NCBI GenBank assembly: GCA_016191895.1
Contig: JACPVD010000306.1
Location: 1 to 6,193 of the forward strand
Origin: Chloroflexota bacterium
Lineage (GTDB): Bacteria; Chloroflexota; Anaerolineae; Anaerolineales; Villigracilaceae
DNA length: 6,193 bases
Reading direction: 5' to 3'
Made by a program: the position numbers and the translations under genes. Positions 1-5,631 of the stretch are shown in pieces. The notes beneath the pieces were generated by a model. That model ran no database searches and had not been told where the DNA came from. It saw only the letters and a program-made list of their open reading frames with translations. Each line of letters begins with the position of its first letter. The stretch's first letter is position 1.

Positions 1-1
1 A

Positions 2-1171
2 AATATCCGCGGCATTGTGCGCAACAATATCGTCAAGGACGTCCCATATTCGGGGATCGGCCTGTATGCCGCGCAAAACGCGCAAGTGGTGAACAACACC
101 ATTATCAACGCCGCCCGGGTTGGACATAGCCCCATCTATTTTGGCGTTACCTTTCAAGACTGGGACCCTGCCGCTGCAAGGCCGCCGTCTGTGAATCCGA
201 TCATTCGAAACAATCTCATATCGCAATCTTCCTCACTGCCTGCTGAATGTATCTTCATCCGCTATTCCGACGAATTGGGCGGACTCTCCGGCCTGAGCGG
301 CAACCCGACAATGAATAACAACCTGTATTTTCATTCCGGCGCTCCGTGTGTGTTCACCGATCGCAGACCCGGCAGTTTGCTGGAGGCGGGGACATTTGCG
401 CAATGGCAGTCACATGTCAACGGGGAGGCCAACAGCCTGACCGGCGATCCTTTGCTCGCGGCCAATGCAAGTCTGTCTGTCGGCAGCCCGGCCATTGATT
501 CGGGAAATGGCGCATCCTGCCCGGCAGTGGATCAACTTGGAGTTGCCCGTCCACAGGATGGAAATGGGGATGGGACTGCCGTTTGCGACATCGGCGCGCT
601 TGAATATTCCACCAGTCTTTTTGGCGATGTGCCGTCCACGCATTGGGCTGCGGAGTTTATCGAGCGGTTGTATAATGCCGGCATTACCGGTGGATGCAGT
701 TTATCTCCCTTAATGTATTGCCCGAATGCCGCTGTCACGCGCGCGCAAATGGCAATCTTCATTTTGCGCGGCATGCACGGAAGCGCGTATGCGCCACCGC
801 CGGCAACGGGAACCATCTTCACCGATGTGCCCGCCAGTTATTGGGCAGCGGCCTGGGTGGAACAATTCGCCGCCGAAGGAATCACCGGCGGTTGCGGCGG
901 CGGAAATTATTGCCCGGACGCAAATATCACCCGCGCGCAGATGGCAATCTTCCTCTTGCGCGGCGAACATGGAAGCGCATATGTGCCCCCATCAGCGACC
1001 GGGACCGTCTTCACAGATGTCCCTCTCGGATCCTTTGCCGCTGATTGGATCGAACAACTCGCCGATGAAGGCGTCACTGCCGGGTGTGGCGGCGGAAATT
1101 ATTGTCCCAACGCCAACGTCACCCGCGCCGAGATGGCTGTCTTTTTGGTCAGGGCGTTCAGCCTGCCATAA
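2..1171 (+). CDS. C-terminal part of a secreted right-handed beta-helix protein with three SLH repeats (5' end outside the window)
   Basis: The frame is open from base 2, reading NIRGIVRNNIVKD, so the GTG at 17 is an internal valine and the true start lies upstream. Residue numbers here count from that GTG. Residues 1 to about 110 show beta-helix rungs such as RNNIVKD, VVNNTIINA and IIRNNLIS. Residues 157-197 (SPAIDSGNG, then DQLGVARPQDG, then CDIGALEY) match the pattern of the choice-of-anchor Q domain that often ends such helices. Three SLH repeats follow at about 201-252, 268-316 and 332-381, each ending TRAQMAIF or TRAEMAVF. SLH repeats are known to hold proteins non-covalently on cell-wall polymers, so the protein is probably displayed on the surface. 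The passenger's ligand or substrate cannot be read. Each SLH repeat carries a GC...YCP cysteine pair that may form a disulfide. The gene lies just upstream of a paralogue at 1281. Family assignment is firm; function is unknown. Confidence 0.9.
   Translation, partial: NIRGIVRNNIVKDVPYSGIGLYAAQNAQVVNNTIINAARVGHSPIYFGVTFQDWDPAAARPPSVNPIIRNNLISQSSSLPAECIFIRYSDELGGLSGLSGNPTMNNNLYFHSGAPCVFTDRRPGSLLEAGTFAQWQSHVNGEANSLTGDPLLAANASLSVGSPAIDSGNGASCPAVDQLGVARPQDGNGDGTAVCDIGALEYSTSLFGDVPSTHWAAEFIERLYNAGITGGCSLSPLMYCPNAAVTRAQMAIFILRGMHGSAYAPPPATGTIFTDVPASYWAAAWVEQFAAEGITGGCGGGNYCPDANITRAQMAIFLLRGEHGSAYVPPSATGTVFTDVPLGSFAADWIEQLADEGVTAGCGGGNYCPNANVTRAEMAVFLVRAFSLP
617..1159 (+). repeat. Three tandem SLH-repeat coding units, copy 1
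   Basis: Three in-frame units start at about 617, 815 and 1007, roughly 195 nt apart. Each encodes an F-x-D-V-P start, a W/F-A-A segment, E-x-(L/F), GITGGC or GVTAGC, YCP, then TRA(Q/E)MA. The linkers (SAYxPPxATGT) also repeat. The same three-unit block closes the next gene at 2880-3413. Confidence 0.85.
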
Positions 1172-1191
1172 GAAGCGTTTTATAACAAGTC

Positions 1192-1252
1192 AGACCCTAA
1201 AGGTTTTCCAAATTAACAGCGGCCTTTGCAGCAAAGGAAACCTTTAGGGTCT
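1192..1252 (+). terminator. Long intergenic stem-loop, possible terminator or attenuator
   Basis: The left arm, 1192-1209 (AGACCCTAAAGGTTTTCC), pairs with the right arm, 1236-1252 (GGAAACCTTTAGGGTCT). That gives 17 base pairs with a single bulged T. The structure starts 20 nt after the stop of the first gene and is followed by TTTGTC, a poor U-run, so intrinsic termination would be weak. Inside the loop, CCTTTGC-A-GCAAAGG (1223-1237) is a second palindrome. This structure occupies most of the 109-bp gap before the next gene. It may equally be a dispersed palindromic repeat. Confidence 0.6.
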
Positions 1253-1269
1253 TTGTCATCGAATATCAC

Positions 1270-1275
1270 AGGAGA
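1270..1275 (+). promoter_or_regulatory. Ribosome binding site of the second beta-helix/SLH gene
   Basis: AGGAGA lies 5 nt before the ATG at 1281. It supports that start together with the signal peptide that follows it. No convincing separate promoter is visible in the gap, so readthrough from the upstream gene is possible. Confidence 0.75.
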
Positions 1276-1280
1276 ATCGC

Positions 1281-3431
1281 ATGAAGAACAAATTGTTCGT
1301 CCAGCGTTTCATTGCGGCGATTACATTGTCGCTGGTCATGTGTACGAATGCGCCGGTTGTTTCGGCATCCAATCAGCCGCAGACTCAGGCGGAACGAATT
1401 TCACATGTGTATAACACGGGAAATCCCACCTTGACCGACATCTGGGTGGATGCGGTAAACGGAAACGATTCCAACAACGGGGCCACACCCGCCACCGCGT
1501 TCCGCACCCTGACCGCCGCCTGGAACAGCATCCCCACAACGAATCCACTCTCCCAGGGACGGCGGATCAACCTGCAACCCGGAACCTATACCGAAAGCAT
1601 GATCCCCAACTATTGGGAAGACCGCTACGGGACGTTCGACGCGCCGATCTTCATCCGCGGCAATGGTTCTTCGCGCGGCGACGTTGTGTTGCAAGGCACG
1701 GTCAACATGTACAACGTCCATTACGCTTACTTCGAGAATTTGAGTATTGTCTTCAATGGCGATAACTTTCACTGCGAATTATGCGACCACATTCTGCTGC
1801 GAAACATGGTCATGAACGCCGGCGCGCAACAGGCGCAGGAGACGATCAAGATCAATCAGTCGCAATACATATATATCGAGAATAGCGACATCTCCGGCGC
1901 GTACGACAACGCCATCGACTTTGTAGCCGTGCAATATGGACATATCCTCAACAATCGGATTCACAACGCCGGGGATTGGTGCGCCTACGCCAAAGGCGGA
2001 TCCGCCTACCTGCGGGTGGAAGCGAACATAATCTACGATTGCGGCACCGGCGGCTTTACCGCCGGGCAGGGAACGGGATTCCAGTTTATGTCCCCGCCCT
2101 GGATTCAATATGAAGCCTATGACATCAAAGTGGTAAATAACGTCATTCATGACACCGAAGGCGCGGGGCTGGGAGTCAATGGCGGGTATGACATTCTCAT
2201 GGCCTACAACACCATGTATCGGGTGGGAAGCCGCGATCACGTCATCGAAGTGGTATTCGGTATGCGATCCTGCGACGGCCAGCCCGGCGATCCCGGCCGG
2301 GAGCGTTGTCAGCAATATCTCAATCAGGGTGGATGGGGAACAACGGTGGTGGATAACGGTTCGAACGCGGTCAATATCCCGAATAGAAACGTGTTCATTT
2401 ATAACAACATCGTCTACAACCCGGCGGGATATCAAAGCCTGTGGCAGCACTTTGCGATTTACGATTCGCGCGCGAACCCGGCGGGAACCAATGCGCCCAA
2501 CCCCGCGCGGACGGATACCAACCTGAACATTCGCGGGAATGTCATCTGGAACGGCGGAGCGGGAATGCCTTTGGGCATCGAAGGAAATTCGGACGCCTGC
2601 ATAGCAAGCAACCCAACCTGCAATGAGACCCAACTGCGGGCGGATAATGCGATCAACACGGTGGAGCCTCTTTTGGTGAATCCATCCGCAGGTGATTTTC
2701 ACATTAACGGCGCATGGGCTTCGAGCATTAACACATATGCGATTCCTGATTTTGTCTGGGATATTGGCAGTGTGCCGGCCGGTAACAACAGCAATGCTAT
2801 TCCCGTTGACTTTAATGGCATAGCCCGCGTATCAACCAATCCGCCGGGCGCGTTTTATGGAAGCGGCGCCTCGACCATTTTTTCCGATATATCCGCTGAT
2901 TATTGGGCCTGGCCATGGATCGAACGTTTATACAATGCCGGCATTACCGGCGGATGCAATTCATCTCCCTTGATGTATTGTCCAGAAGCATCTGTTACGC
3001 GCGCGCAGATGGCGATCTTCATTTTGCGCGGCATGCATGGGAGCGCATACGTCCCTCCAACAGCCACGGGCGCGGTCTTTGGGGATGTCCCTGCCGGGGC
3101 ATTTGCCGCCGATTGGATCGAACAACTTGCGGCGGAGGGAGTCACCGCAGGTTGCGGCGGAGGAAACTACTGTCCCGACGCATCCATTACGCGGGCGCAG
3201 ATGGCGATCTTCCTCTTGCGCGGCGAACATGGAAGCACGTACACACCTCCCCCCGCAACGGGGACTGTCTTCAGCGATGTTCCGCTCGGCTCCTTCGCCG
3301 ATGCATGGATCGAGCAACTGGCCGATGAAGGAGTCACCAGCGGATGCGGCGGCGGAAATTATTGTCCCAATGCAAATGTGACCCGCGCCGAAATGGCTGT
3401 CTTTTTGGTGAGGGTGTTTGGTTTGCCGTAA
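1281..3431 (+). CDS. Secreted right-handed parallel beta-helix protein with C-terminal SLH anchor
   Basis: The complete product is 716 residues. The start has a good Shine-Dalgarno. Residues 1-29 form a Sec signal peptide: KNK, a hydrophobic core, and cleavage probably after VSA29. Residues 53-104 (IWVDAVNGNDSNNG, then FRTLTAAW, then INLQPGTY) match the DUF1565-like opening of many parallel beta-helix proteins. Repeated rungs follow to about residue 425, for example FENLSIV, LLRNMVMNAG, YIENSDISGAYDNAIDF, VVNNVIHD, IYNNIVYNP and IRGNVIWNGG. Residues 509-525 (VDFNGIARV, then PPGAFYG) look like a degenerate choice-of-anchor motif. SLH repeats lie at 534-583, 600-647 and 664-711. The fold is shared by polysaccharide lyases, hydrolases and non-enzymatic adhesins. 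I could not identify catalytic residues, so a glycan-related role is only a guess. It probably sits on the cell surface. Cysteines 165 and 168 (HCELC), 234, 253, 331, 343, 440 and 447 may form disulfides in the passenger. Confidence 0.92.
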   Translation: MKNKLFVQRFIAAITLSLVMCTNAPVVSASNQPQTQAERISHVYNTGNPTLTDIWVDAVNGNDSNNGATPATAFRTLTAAWNSIPTTNPLSQGRRINLQPGTYTESMIPNYWEDRYGTFDAPIFIRGNGSSRGDVVLQGTVNMYNVHYAYFENLSIVFNGDNFHCELCDHILLRNMVMNAGAQQAQETIKINQSQYIYIENSDISGAYDNAIDFVAVQYGHILNNRIHNAGDWCAYAKGGSAYLRVEANIIYDCGTGGFTAGQGTGFQFMSPPWIQYEAYDIKVVNNVIHDTEGAGLGVNGGYDILMAYNTMYRVGSRDHVIEVVFGMRSCDGQPGDPGRERCQQYLNQGGWGTTVVDNGSNAVNIPNRNVFIYNNIVYNPAGYQSLWQHFAIYDSRANPAGTNAPNPARTDTNLNIRGNVIWNGGAGMPLGIEGNSDACIASNPTCNETQLRADNAINTVEPLLVNPSAGDFHINGAWASSINTYAIPDFVWDIGSVPAGNNSNAIPVDFNGIARVSTNPPGAFYGSGASTIFSDISADYWAWPWIERLYNAGITGGCNSSPLMYCPEASVTRAQMAIFILRGMHGSAYVPPTATGAVFGDVPAGAFAADWIEQLAAEGVTAGCGGGNYCPDASITRAQMAIFLLRGEHGSTYTPPPATGTVFSDVPLGSFADAWIEQLADEGVTSGCGGGNYCPNANVTRAEMAVFLVRVFGLP
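2880..3413 (+). repeat. Three tandem SLH-repeat coding units, copy 2
   Basis: Units start at about 2880, 3078 and 3270. In my hand alignment, the last 184 residues match the corresponding block of the upstream gene at about 147 positions (80%) without gaps. The block ends the same way: an FxLP terminus, a stop, then AAGA. Confidence 0.85.
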
Positions 3432-3460
3432 GATGCCTTATGTTAATATCTTGCATCTAC
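3428..3460. terminator. Small inverted repeat between convergent genes, weak bidirectional terminator candidate
   Basis: AGATGC (3431-3436) is the inverse of GCATCT (3453-3458). The outer GT/AC pair adds two base pairs around a bulged A. The arms overlap the stop codons of both convergent genes, and the 16-nt loop is AT-rich. There is no clear U-run on either strand, so this is only a candidate. Confidence 0.3.
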
Positions 3461-4110
3461 GGGCTGAATACGATCTGATACGGCATGGTGCCGCCCAGTT
3501 GCAACGAGGTCAATTGATCCATGCAGTAAACCAGTTCACCCTCGGCTGAACAGGTATAACTAAAGTTTCCCACACCGTTGGCCGTGTTTCCAACCACAGG
3601 GCCATTGCCTTCGAAGGTCAGAACGGCCGTCCACTTTCCGCCCGGATAAGGCATAAATACCAGTGTTGTCTGCAAACTGAATTGGACATAAGCCTGTTCG
3701 GCGCTGTATCCCCCGGTCAAAAAACCTTCGCGATGAAATAATTTATCCGGGCTGTCGCCTTTGCATTGGCCACTCATTGCTCCATAATCAGCGCTAATCA
3801 TGAAGAACCCGGAGCCGACGTCGTTTGGCGCTATGCGCGGCGGCGTGCAGAAATCCACAAGCGAGGTTGGCGATGAGACGCCGTTAAAGATGGCCTGATC
3901 CGGGTTGTAATAAAGCTCGGCAGTGGTGAATCGTGCCGGCTCGGCAGTAACAGTAACCGCTGGAATTTCGGGCGGCGTGACAAACTGGGCTACCAAGGTA
4001 AGCTTTGCCTGCTCATTTTCATCCACCTCCCCCTCGGGCGATGGAAGGTTGCACGCCAGCATGATGCTCAACGCCAGACAAATAACGAGTAAAAGTTGAT
4101 TGCGTTTCAT
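3457..4110 (-). CDS. Putative lipoprotein of unknown function (217 aa)
   Basis: I do not recognise this family. I place the start at the ATG whose first base is 4110, because GGAGG (4116-4120) lies 5 nt before it and because it opens directly into MKRNQLLLVICLALSIMLAC. That segment is a lipoprotein signal peptide with Cys20 as the likely lipidated residue. The lipobox (M-L-A-C) is slightly off consensus at -3. After it comes an acidic, proline-rich linker (residues 21-58) typical of tethered lipoproteins. The mature domain is rich in aromatic residues and beta-strand-like segments, for example AYVQFSLQTTLVFMPYPGGKWTAVLTF. It has several cysteines that could pair. An in-frame ATG at 4149 would add 13 residues without a ribosome binding site and would bury the signal peptide. 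The gene converges on the beta-helix/SLH gene. Its promoter resembles that of the other lipoprotein here. Confidence 0.8.
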   Translation of the reverse strand: MKRNQLLLVICLALSIMLACNLPSPEGEVDENEQAKLTLVAQFVTPPEIPAVTVTAEPARFTTAELYYNPDQAIFNGVSSPTSLVDFCTPPRIAPNDVGSGFFMISADYGAMSGQCKGDSPDKLFHREGFLTGGYSAEQAYVQFSLQTTLVFMPYPGGKWTAVLTFEGNGPVVGNTANGVGNFSYTCSAEGELVYCMDQLTSLQLGGTMPYQIVFSP

Positions 4111-4115
4111 AGGTT

Positions 4116-4120
4116 CCTCC
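4116..4120 (-). promoter_or_regulatory. Ribosome binding site that fixes the lipoprotein start
   Basis: On the minus strand this reads GGAGG, followed by AACCT and then ATG. It is the only strong Shine-Dalgarno near the possible starts and selects the ATG at 4110 over the one at 4149. Confidence 0.75.
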
Positions 4121-4173
4121 GAATGTATAAAGTGAATCACCCGACGCATGGTTAATGGATAACTTTATTGGAT

Positions 4174-4202
4174 ACTATACGCCTCCCCCTGTTTTTTAGC
4201 AA
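4174..4202 (-). promoter_or_regulatory. Sigma-70-type promoter of the 3457-4110 lipoprotein gene
   Basis: On the minus strand, a TTGCTA -35 (4197-4202) is separated by 17 bp from a TATAGT -10 (4174-4179). Transcription would start near 4167, leaving a leader of about 57 nt. The element aligns with the promoter at 5401-5429 at 22 of 29 positions with identical spacing. Confidence 0.6.
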
Positions 4203-4219
4203 CTTGTTAAATGGAGTTT

Positions 4220-4239
4220 GCGATGCTCTTACGCATCGC
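4220..4239 (-). terminator. Stem-loop after the acetyltransferase gene, possible weak terminator
   Basis: GCGATGC (4220-4226) and GCATCGC (4233-4239) form a perfect 7-bp inverted repeat around a 6-nt loop. It begins 9 nt past the stop of the GNAT gene in its direction of transcription. The following minus-strand sequence (AAACTCCATTT) is not a proper U-run, so termination would be weak. The repeat lies 17 bp upstream of the next promoter's -35, so a regulatory role is also possible. Confidence 0.4.
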
Positions 4240-4248
4240 GCTGCGCCC

Positions 4249-4710
4249 TCATAAATTTTGTCCGATTACCTTCTCGAAACACACGCTATTTTCAACTTCG
4301 GCATACTGCCCGTAATTTGGGATGATTTTATATCCGTTCTTTTTATAGAGCGCGATGGCTTCCGGCTGTTTCTTTCCTGTTTCCAGGATGCGCTTATTGC
4401 AGGAAAGTTCAGCCGCCCACGTTTCCAATTCCGATAGCACTTTGCCGGCAATTCCCCCGCCTCTGCTTTCCGGGGACGTGTACATCCGCTTCACTTCCAT
4501 AATGCCCGGGGAATATTCCTTGATCGCGCCGCAGCCCACTGGGTTTTCATCCTGATAAGCAACGACCGCGTATTTGATCCTGTCGATCTTGTTGAATTGC
4601 GCGTAAAACGAATGCTCTTCGCCGTCTCTTTGAGCAAGATCGGCGTCGAGTTTCCTTACGAGATCGATAAAGTCCGGGTTATCCGGGTCGGTTCGTATGA
4701 TTTTGATCAT
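4249..4710 (-). CDS. GNAT-family N-acetyltransferase (153 aa)
   Basis: GNAT enzymes move an acetyl group from acetyl-CoA to an amine; this one's acceptor is unknown and it should be cytoplasmic. I chose the ATG with first base 4710 because the product then opens MIKIIRTDPDNPDF, the usual start of this GNAT subgroup as I recall it. Longer in-frame starts at 4731 and 4827 add non-family sequence that overlaps the upstream gene. Residues 65-88 hold the core: EVKRMYTSPESRGGGIA contains the acetyl-CoA binding pattern R-x-x-G-x-A (R83, G86, A88). LETGKKQPEAIALYKKNGY (109-127) is the second conserved block, and NSVCFEK is the closing strand. The gene begins 8 nt after the stop of the lipoprotein gene on the same strand and shows no clear Shine-Dalgarno, which suggests co-transcription and translational coupling. 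The protein resembles GNATs I associate with Bacteroidota, so transfer is possible but unproven. Confidence 0.88.
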   Translation of the reverse strand: MIKIIRTDPDNPDFIDLVRKLDADLAQRDGEEHSFYAQFNKIDRIKYAVVAYQDENPVGCGAIKEYSPGIMEVKRMYTSPESRGGGIAGKVLSELETWAAELSCNKRILETGKKQPEAIALYKKNGYKIIPNYGQYAEVENSVCFEKVIGQNL

Positions 4711-4718
4711 TTGGAGTT

Positions 4719-5384
4719 TCAATCCACGCATAAACCATCCATGTTTGGGTCTCGGAAGACCGGAGTCCCGCTGACTTCCGTGATGATTCCGTCGAACGCA
4801 ACCTTCAATTCCACTACGGACGTCCAATGCGGGCCACAGCCGAAGAATTGATAGGAGTATAGATTAAGCCGGTATCCATCCGCTTCGGAGACGACATGCG
4901 TATCCTCGATCTCATTGACCTCATACTTATATGCGGGGTCTTTTTGCAGGTTGTAGTACGCTCCCAGATTTCTCAATGCCAGCGCATAACTCAACGCTTC
5001 CTCGGGAGACTCGATCGGGGCATAAATATTCCTGAACTCATCCGCAGTTTTGATGACCACCTGCTGACCATCCCGTAGAATGACATAGCGAAGGTAGGTG
5101 GTGAACAAACCGCCGGTGGCATAGATAAATTGTCCCGCCTCTATTTCAGGTTGTGCCTGATCGGGATTGAAATTAATGATGCAAATAGCGATGGGATGGG
5201 ACGGGTCAAGTCCGCCCAAAAGAGCGGACGGCGATTGGATTTCGTCACATCCCAACACTGCCGCATCCGGGACTGCATTGAAGGTGATGGATAAATTCGG
5301 CTGGGGATGATTGATGAAACCCGGTTTGGGCTGGCAGGCTGTCACCACAAAGAGCAAGAGCGCAAGGAGTAGTTTATTTTTCAT
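4719..5384 (-). CDS. Putative lipoprotein of unknown function (221 aa)
   Basis: The family is not recognised. The start with first base 5384 is preceded by AAAGG (5391-5395) at 6 nt. It gives MKNKLLLALLLFVVTAC, a textbook lipoprotein signal peptide with lipobox V-T-A-C and lipidated Cys17. An in-frame ATG at 5429 would add 15 charged residues ahead of the signal peptide and would lie within the -35 element. The mature part contains LNLYSYQFFGCGPHW near residue 178 and a C-terminal block, VVELKVAFDGIITEVSGTPVFRD. The latter resembles the beta-strand pattern of small secreted domains, but I cannot assign it. Cysteines occur at about 45, 68, 182 and 219. It should be tethered to the outer face of the membrane. 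It is the first gene of a probable two-gene unit with the GNAT gene and is divergent from the Clp gene. Confidence 0.82.
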   Translation of the reverse strand: MKNKLLLALLLFVVTACQPKPGFINHPQPNLSITFNAVPDAAVLGCDEIQSPSALLGGLDPSHPIAICIINFNPDQAQPEIEAGQFIYATGGLFTTYLRYVILRDGQQVVIKTADEFRNIYAPIESPEEALSYALALRNLGAYYNLQKDPAYKYEVNEIEDTHVVSEADGYRLNLYSYQFFGCGPHWTSVVELKVAFDGIITEVSGTPVFRDPNMDGLCVD

Positions 5385-5390
5385 GATTAT

Positions 5391-5395
5391 CCTTT
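5391..5395 (-). promoter_or_regulatory. Ribosome binding site of the 4719-5384 lipoprotein gene
   Basis: The minus strand reads GGAAAAAGGATAATC before the ATG, with AAAGG 6 nt upstream. It fixes the start at 5384. If the promoter at 5401-5429 is correct, the leader is only about 10 nt and this site lies at its 5' end. Confidence 0.65.
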
Positions 5396-5400
5396 TTCCA

Positions 5401-5429
5401 ACTATACGCCCGCCCCGGGCTTTTGACAA
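5401..5429 (-). promoter_or_regulatory. Sigma-70-type promoter of the lipoprotein-GNAT unit
   Basis: On the minus strand, TTGTCA (5424-5429) is separated by 17 bp from TATAGT (5401-5406). Each hexamer matches consensus at five of six positions. The predicted start point is near 5394, which would give a very short leader. The spacer is GC-rich, like that of the 4174-4202 promoter. Confidence 0.65.
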
Positions 5430-5490
5430 TATCTCCCAAAACGTCCGTTTCCCTCCGTGAGTCCGCTCCAGAGTCCGTTTACAGAACTCT

Positions 5491-5512
5491 TACACCCCGC
5501 ATACACCCCGCA
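5491..5512 (+). repeat. Perfect tandem duplication of an 11-bp unit upstream of the Clp promoter
   Basis: TACACCCCGCA occurs twice with no spacer, at 5491-5501 and 5502-5512. The second copy covers the position expected for a -35 element of the -10 at 5527. Two copies one DNA turn apart would suit a regulator binding one face of the helix, but no known operator is recognised. Confidence 0.7.
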
Positions 5513-5523
5513 AATTCCGCATT

Positions 5524-5532
5524 TGTTATAAT
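5524..5532 (+). promoter_or_regulatory. Extended -10 promoter of the Clp chaperone gene
   Basis: TGTTATAAT is a perfect extended -10 (TG-N-TATAAT). The -35 position (5504-5509) reads CACCCC, so no normal -35 is present. The transcript would start near 5539, with a leader of about 93 nt containing the paired palindromes. No CIRCE-type (HrcA) operator is visible nearby. Confidence 0.6.
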
Positions 5533-5542
5533 GCCCACCATT

Positions 5543-5606
5543 AGACCTGACAGGTCTCCGCACAGATACTGATGGTCTGCGAGTTTTCGTGAGACCTGTC
5601 AGGTCT
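5543..5606. repeat. Paired inverted palindromes in the Clp leader
   Basis: AGACCTG-A-CAGGTCT (5543-5557) and AGACCTG-T-CAGGTCT (5592-5606) are each near-perfect palindromes, and they are exact reverse complements of each other. They flank a 34-bp centre and can therefore form one 15-bp stem or two separate small hairpins. The centre has partial further pairing (CTCCGCACAGA with TCTGCGAG). The 64-bp unit lies between the -10 and the ribosome binding site. It could be a regulatory leader, a two-palindrome REP-like element, or a small non-autonomous inserted element. Confidence 0.75.
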
Positions 5607-5612
5607 GTGTTT

Positions 5613-5621
5613 GGAGAAAGG
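5613..5621 (+). promoter_or_regulatory. Ribosome binding site region of the Clp gene
   Basis: GGAGAAAGG precedes two possible ATG codons. AAAGG is 10 nt from the ATG at 5632, while GGAG is 5 nt from an out-of-frame ATG at 5622. The 5632 start is kept because the protein family begins there. Confidence 0.6.
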
Positions 5622-5631
5622 ATGTCCCACC

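Noticed and set aside
17..19. GTG at 17 as the start of the first gene
   Set aside because: The frame is open upstream to the window edge, and the upstream codons continue the same beta-helix pattern. There is no ribosome binding site.
1181..1186. TATAAC as a -10 for the second beta-helix gene
   Set aside because: There is no -35 at suitable spacing, and a transcript from here would start in or just before the stem-loop.
1779..2702. 307-codon minus-strand frame opposite the second beta-helix gene
   Set aside because: It lies entirely antisense to a well-supported gene, has no signal, domain or ribosome binding site, and reads as an arginine-, histidine- and valine-rich shadow.
4111..4149. 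Upstream in-frame start for the 3457-4110 lipoprotein
   Set aside because: It has no Shine-Dalgarno and would place 13 residues ahead of an otherwise perfect signal peptide.
4711..4827. 39-residue N-terminal extension of the GNAT protein
   Set aside because: It overlaps the end of the upstream lipoprotein gene in another frame and matches nothing in the family, which begins at MIKIIRT.
5423..5428. TTGACA on the plus strand as the -35 of the Clp promoter
   Set aside because: It is about 98 bp from the TATAAT at 5527, far too distant, and no -10 lies 17 bp downstream of it. The overlapping minus-strand TTGTCA fits the lipoprotein promoter.
5385..5429. Upstream in-frame start for the 4719-5384 lipoprotein
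   Set aside because: The codons lie over the -10 and -35 elements and would spoil the lipoprotein signal peptide.
5543..5606. Paired palindromes as a CRISPR remnant or CIRCE operator
   Set aside because: There are only two units in opposite orientation and no cas gene. The sequence does not match the CIRCE consensus.
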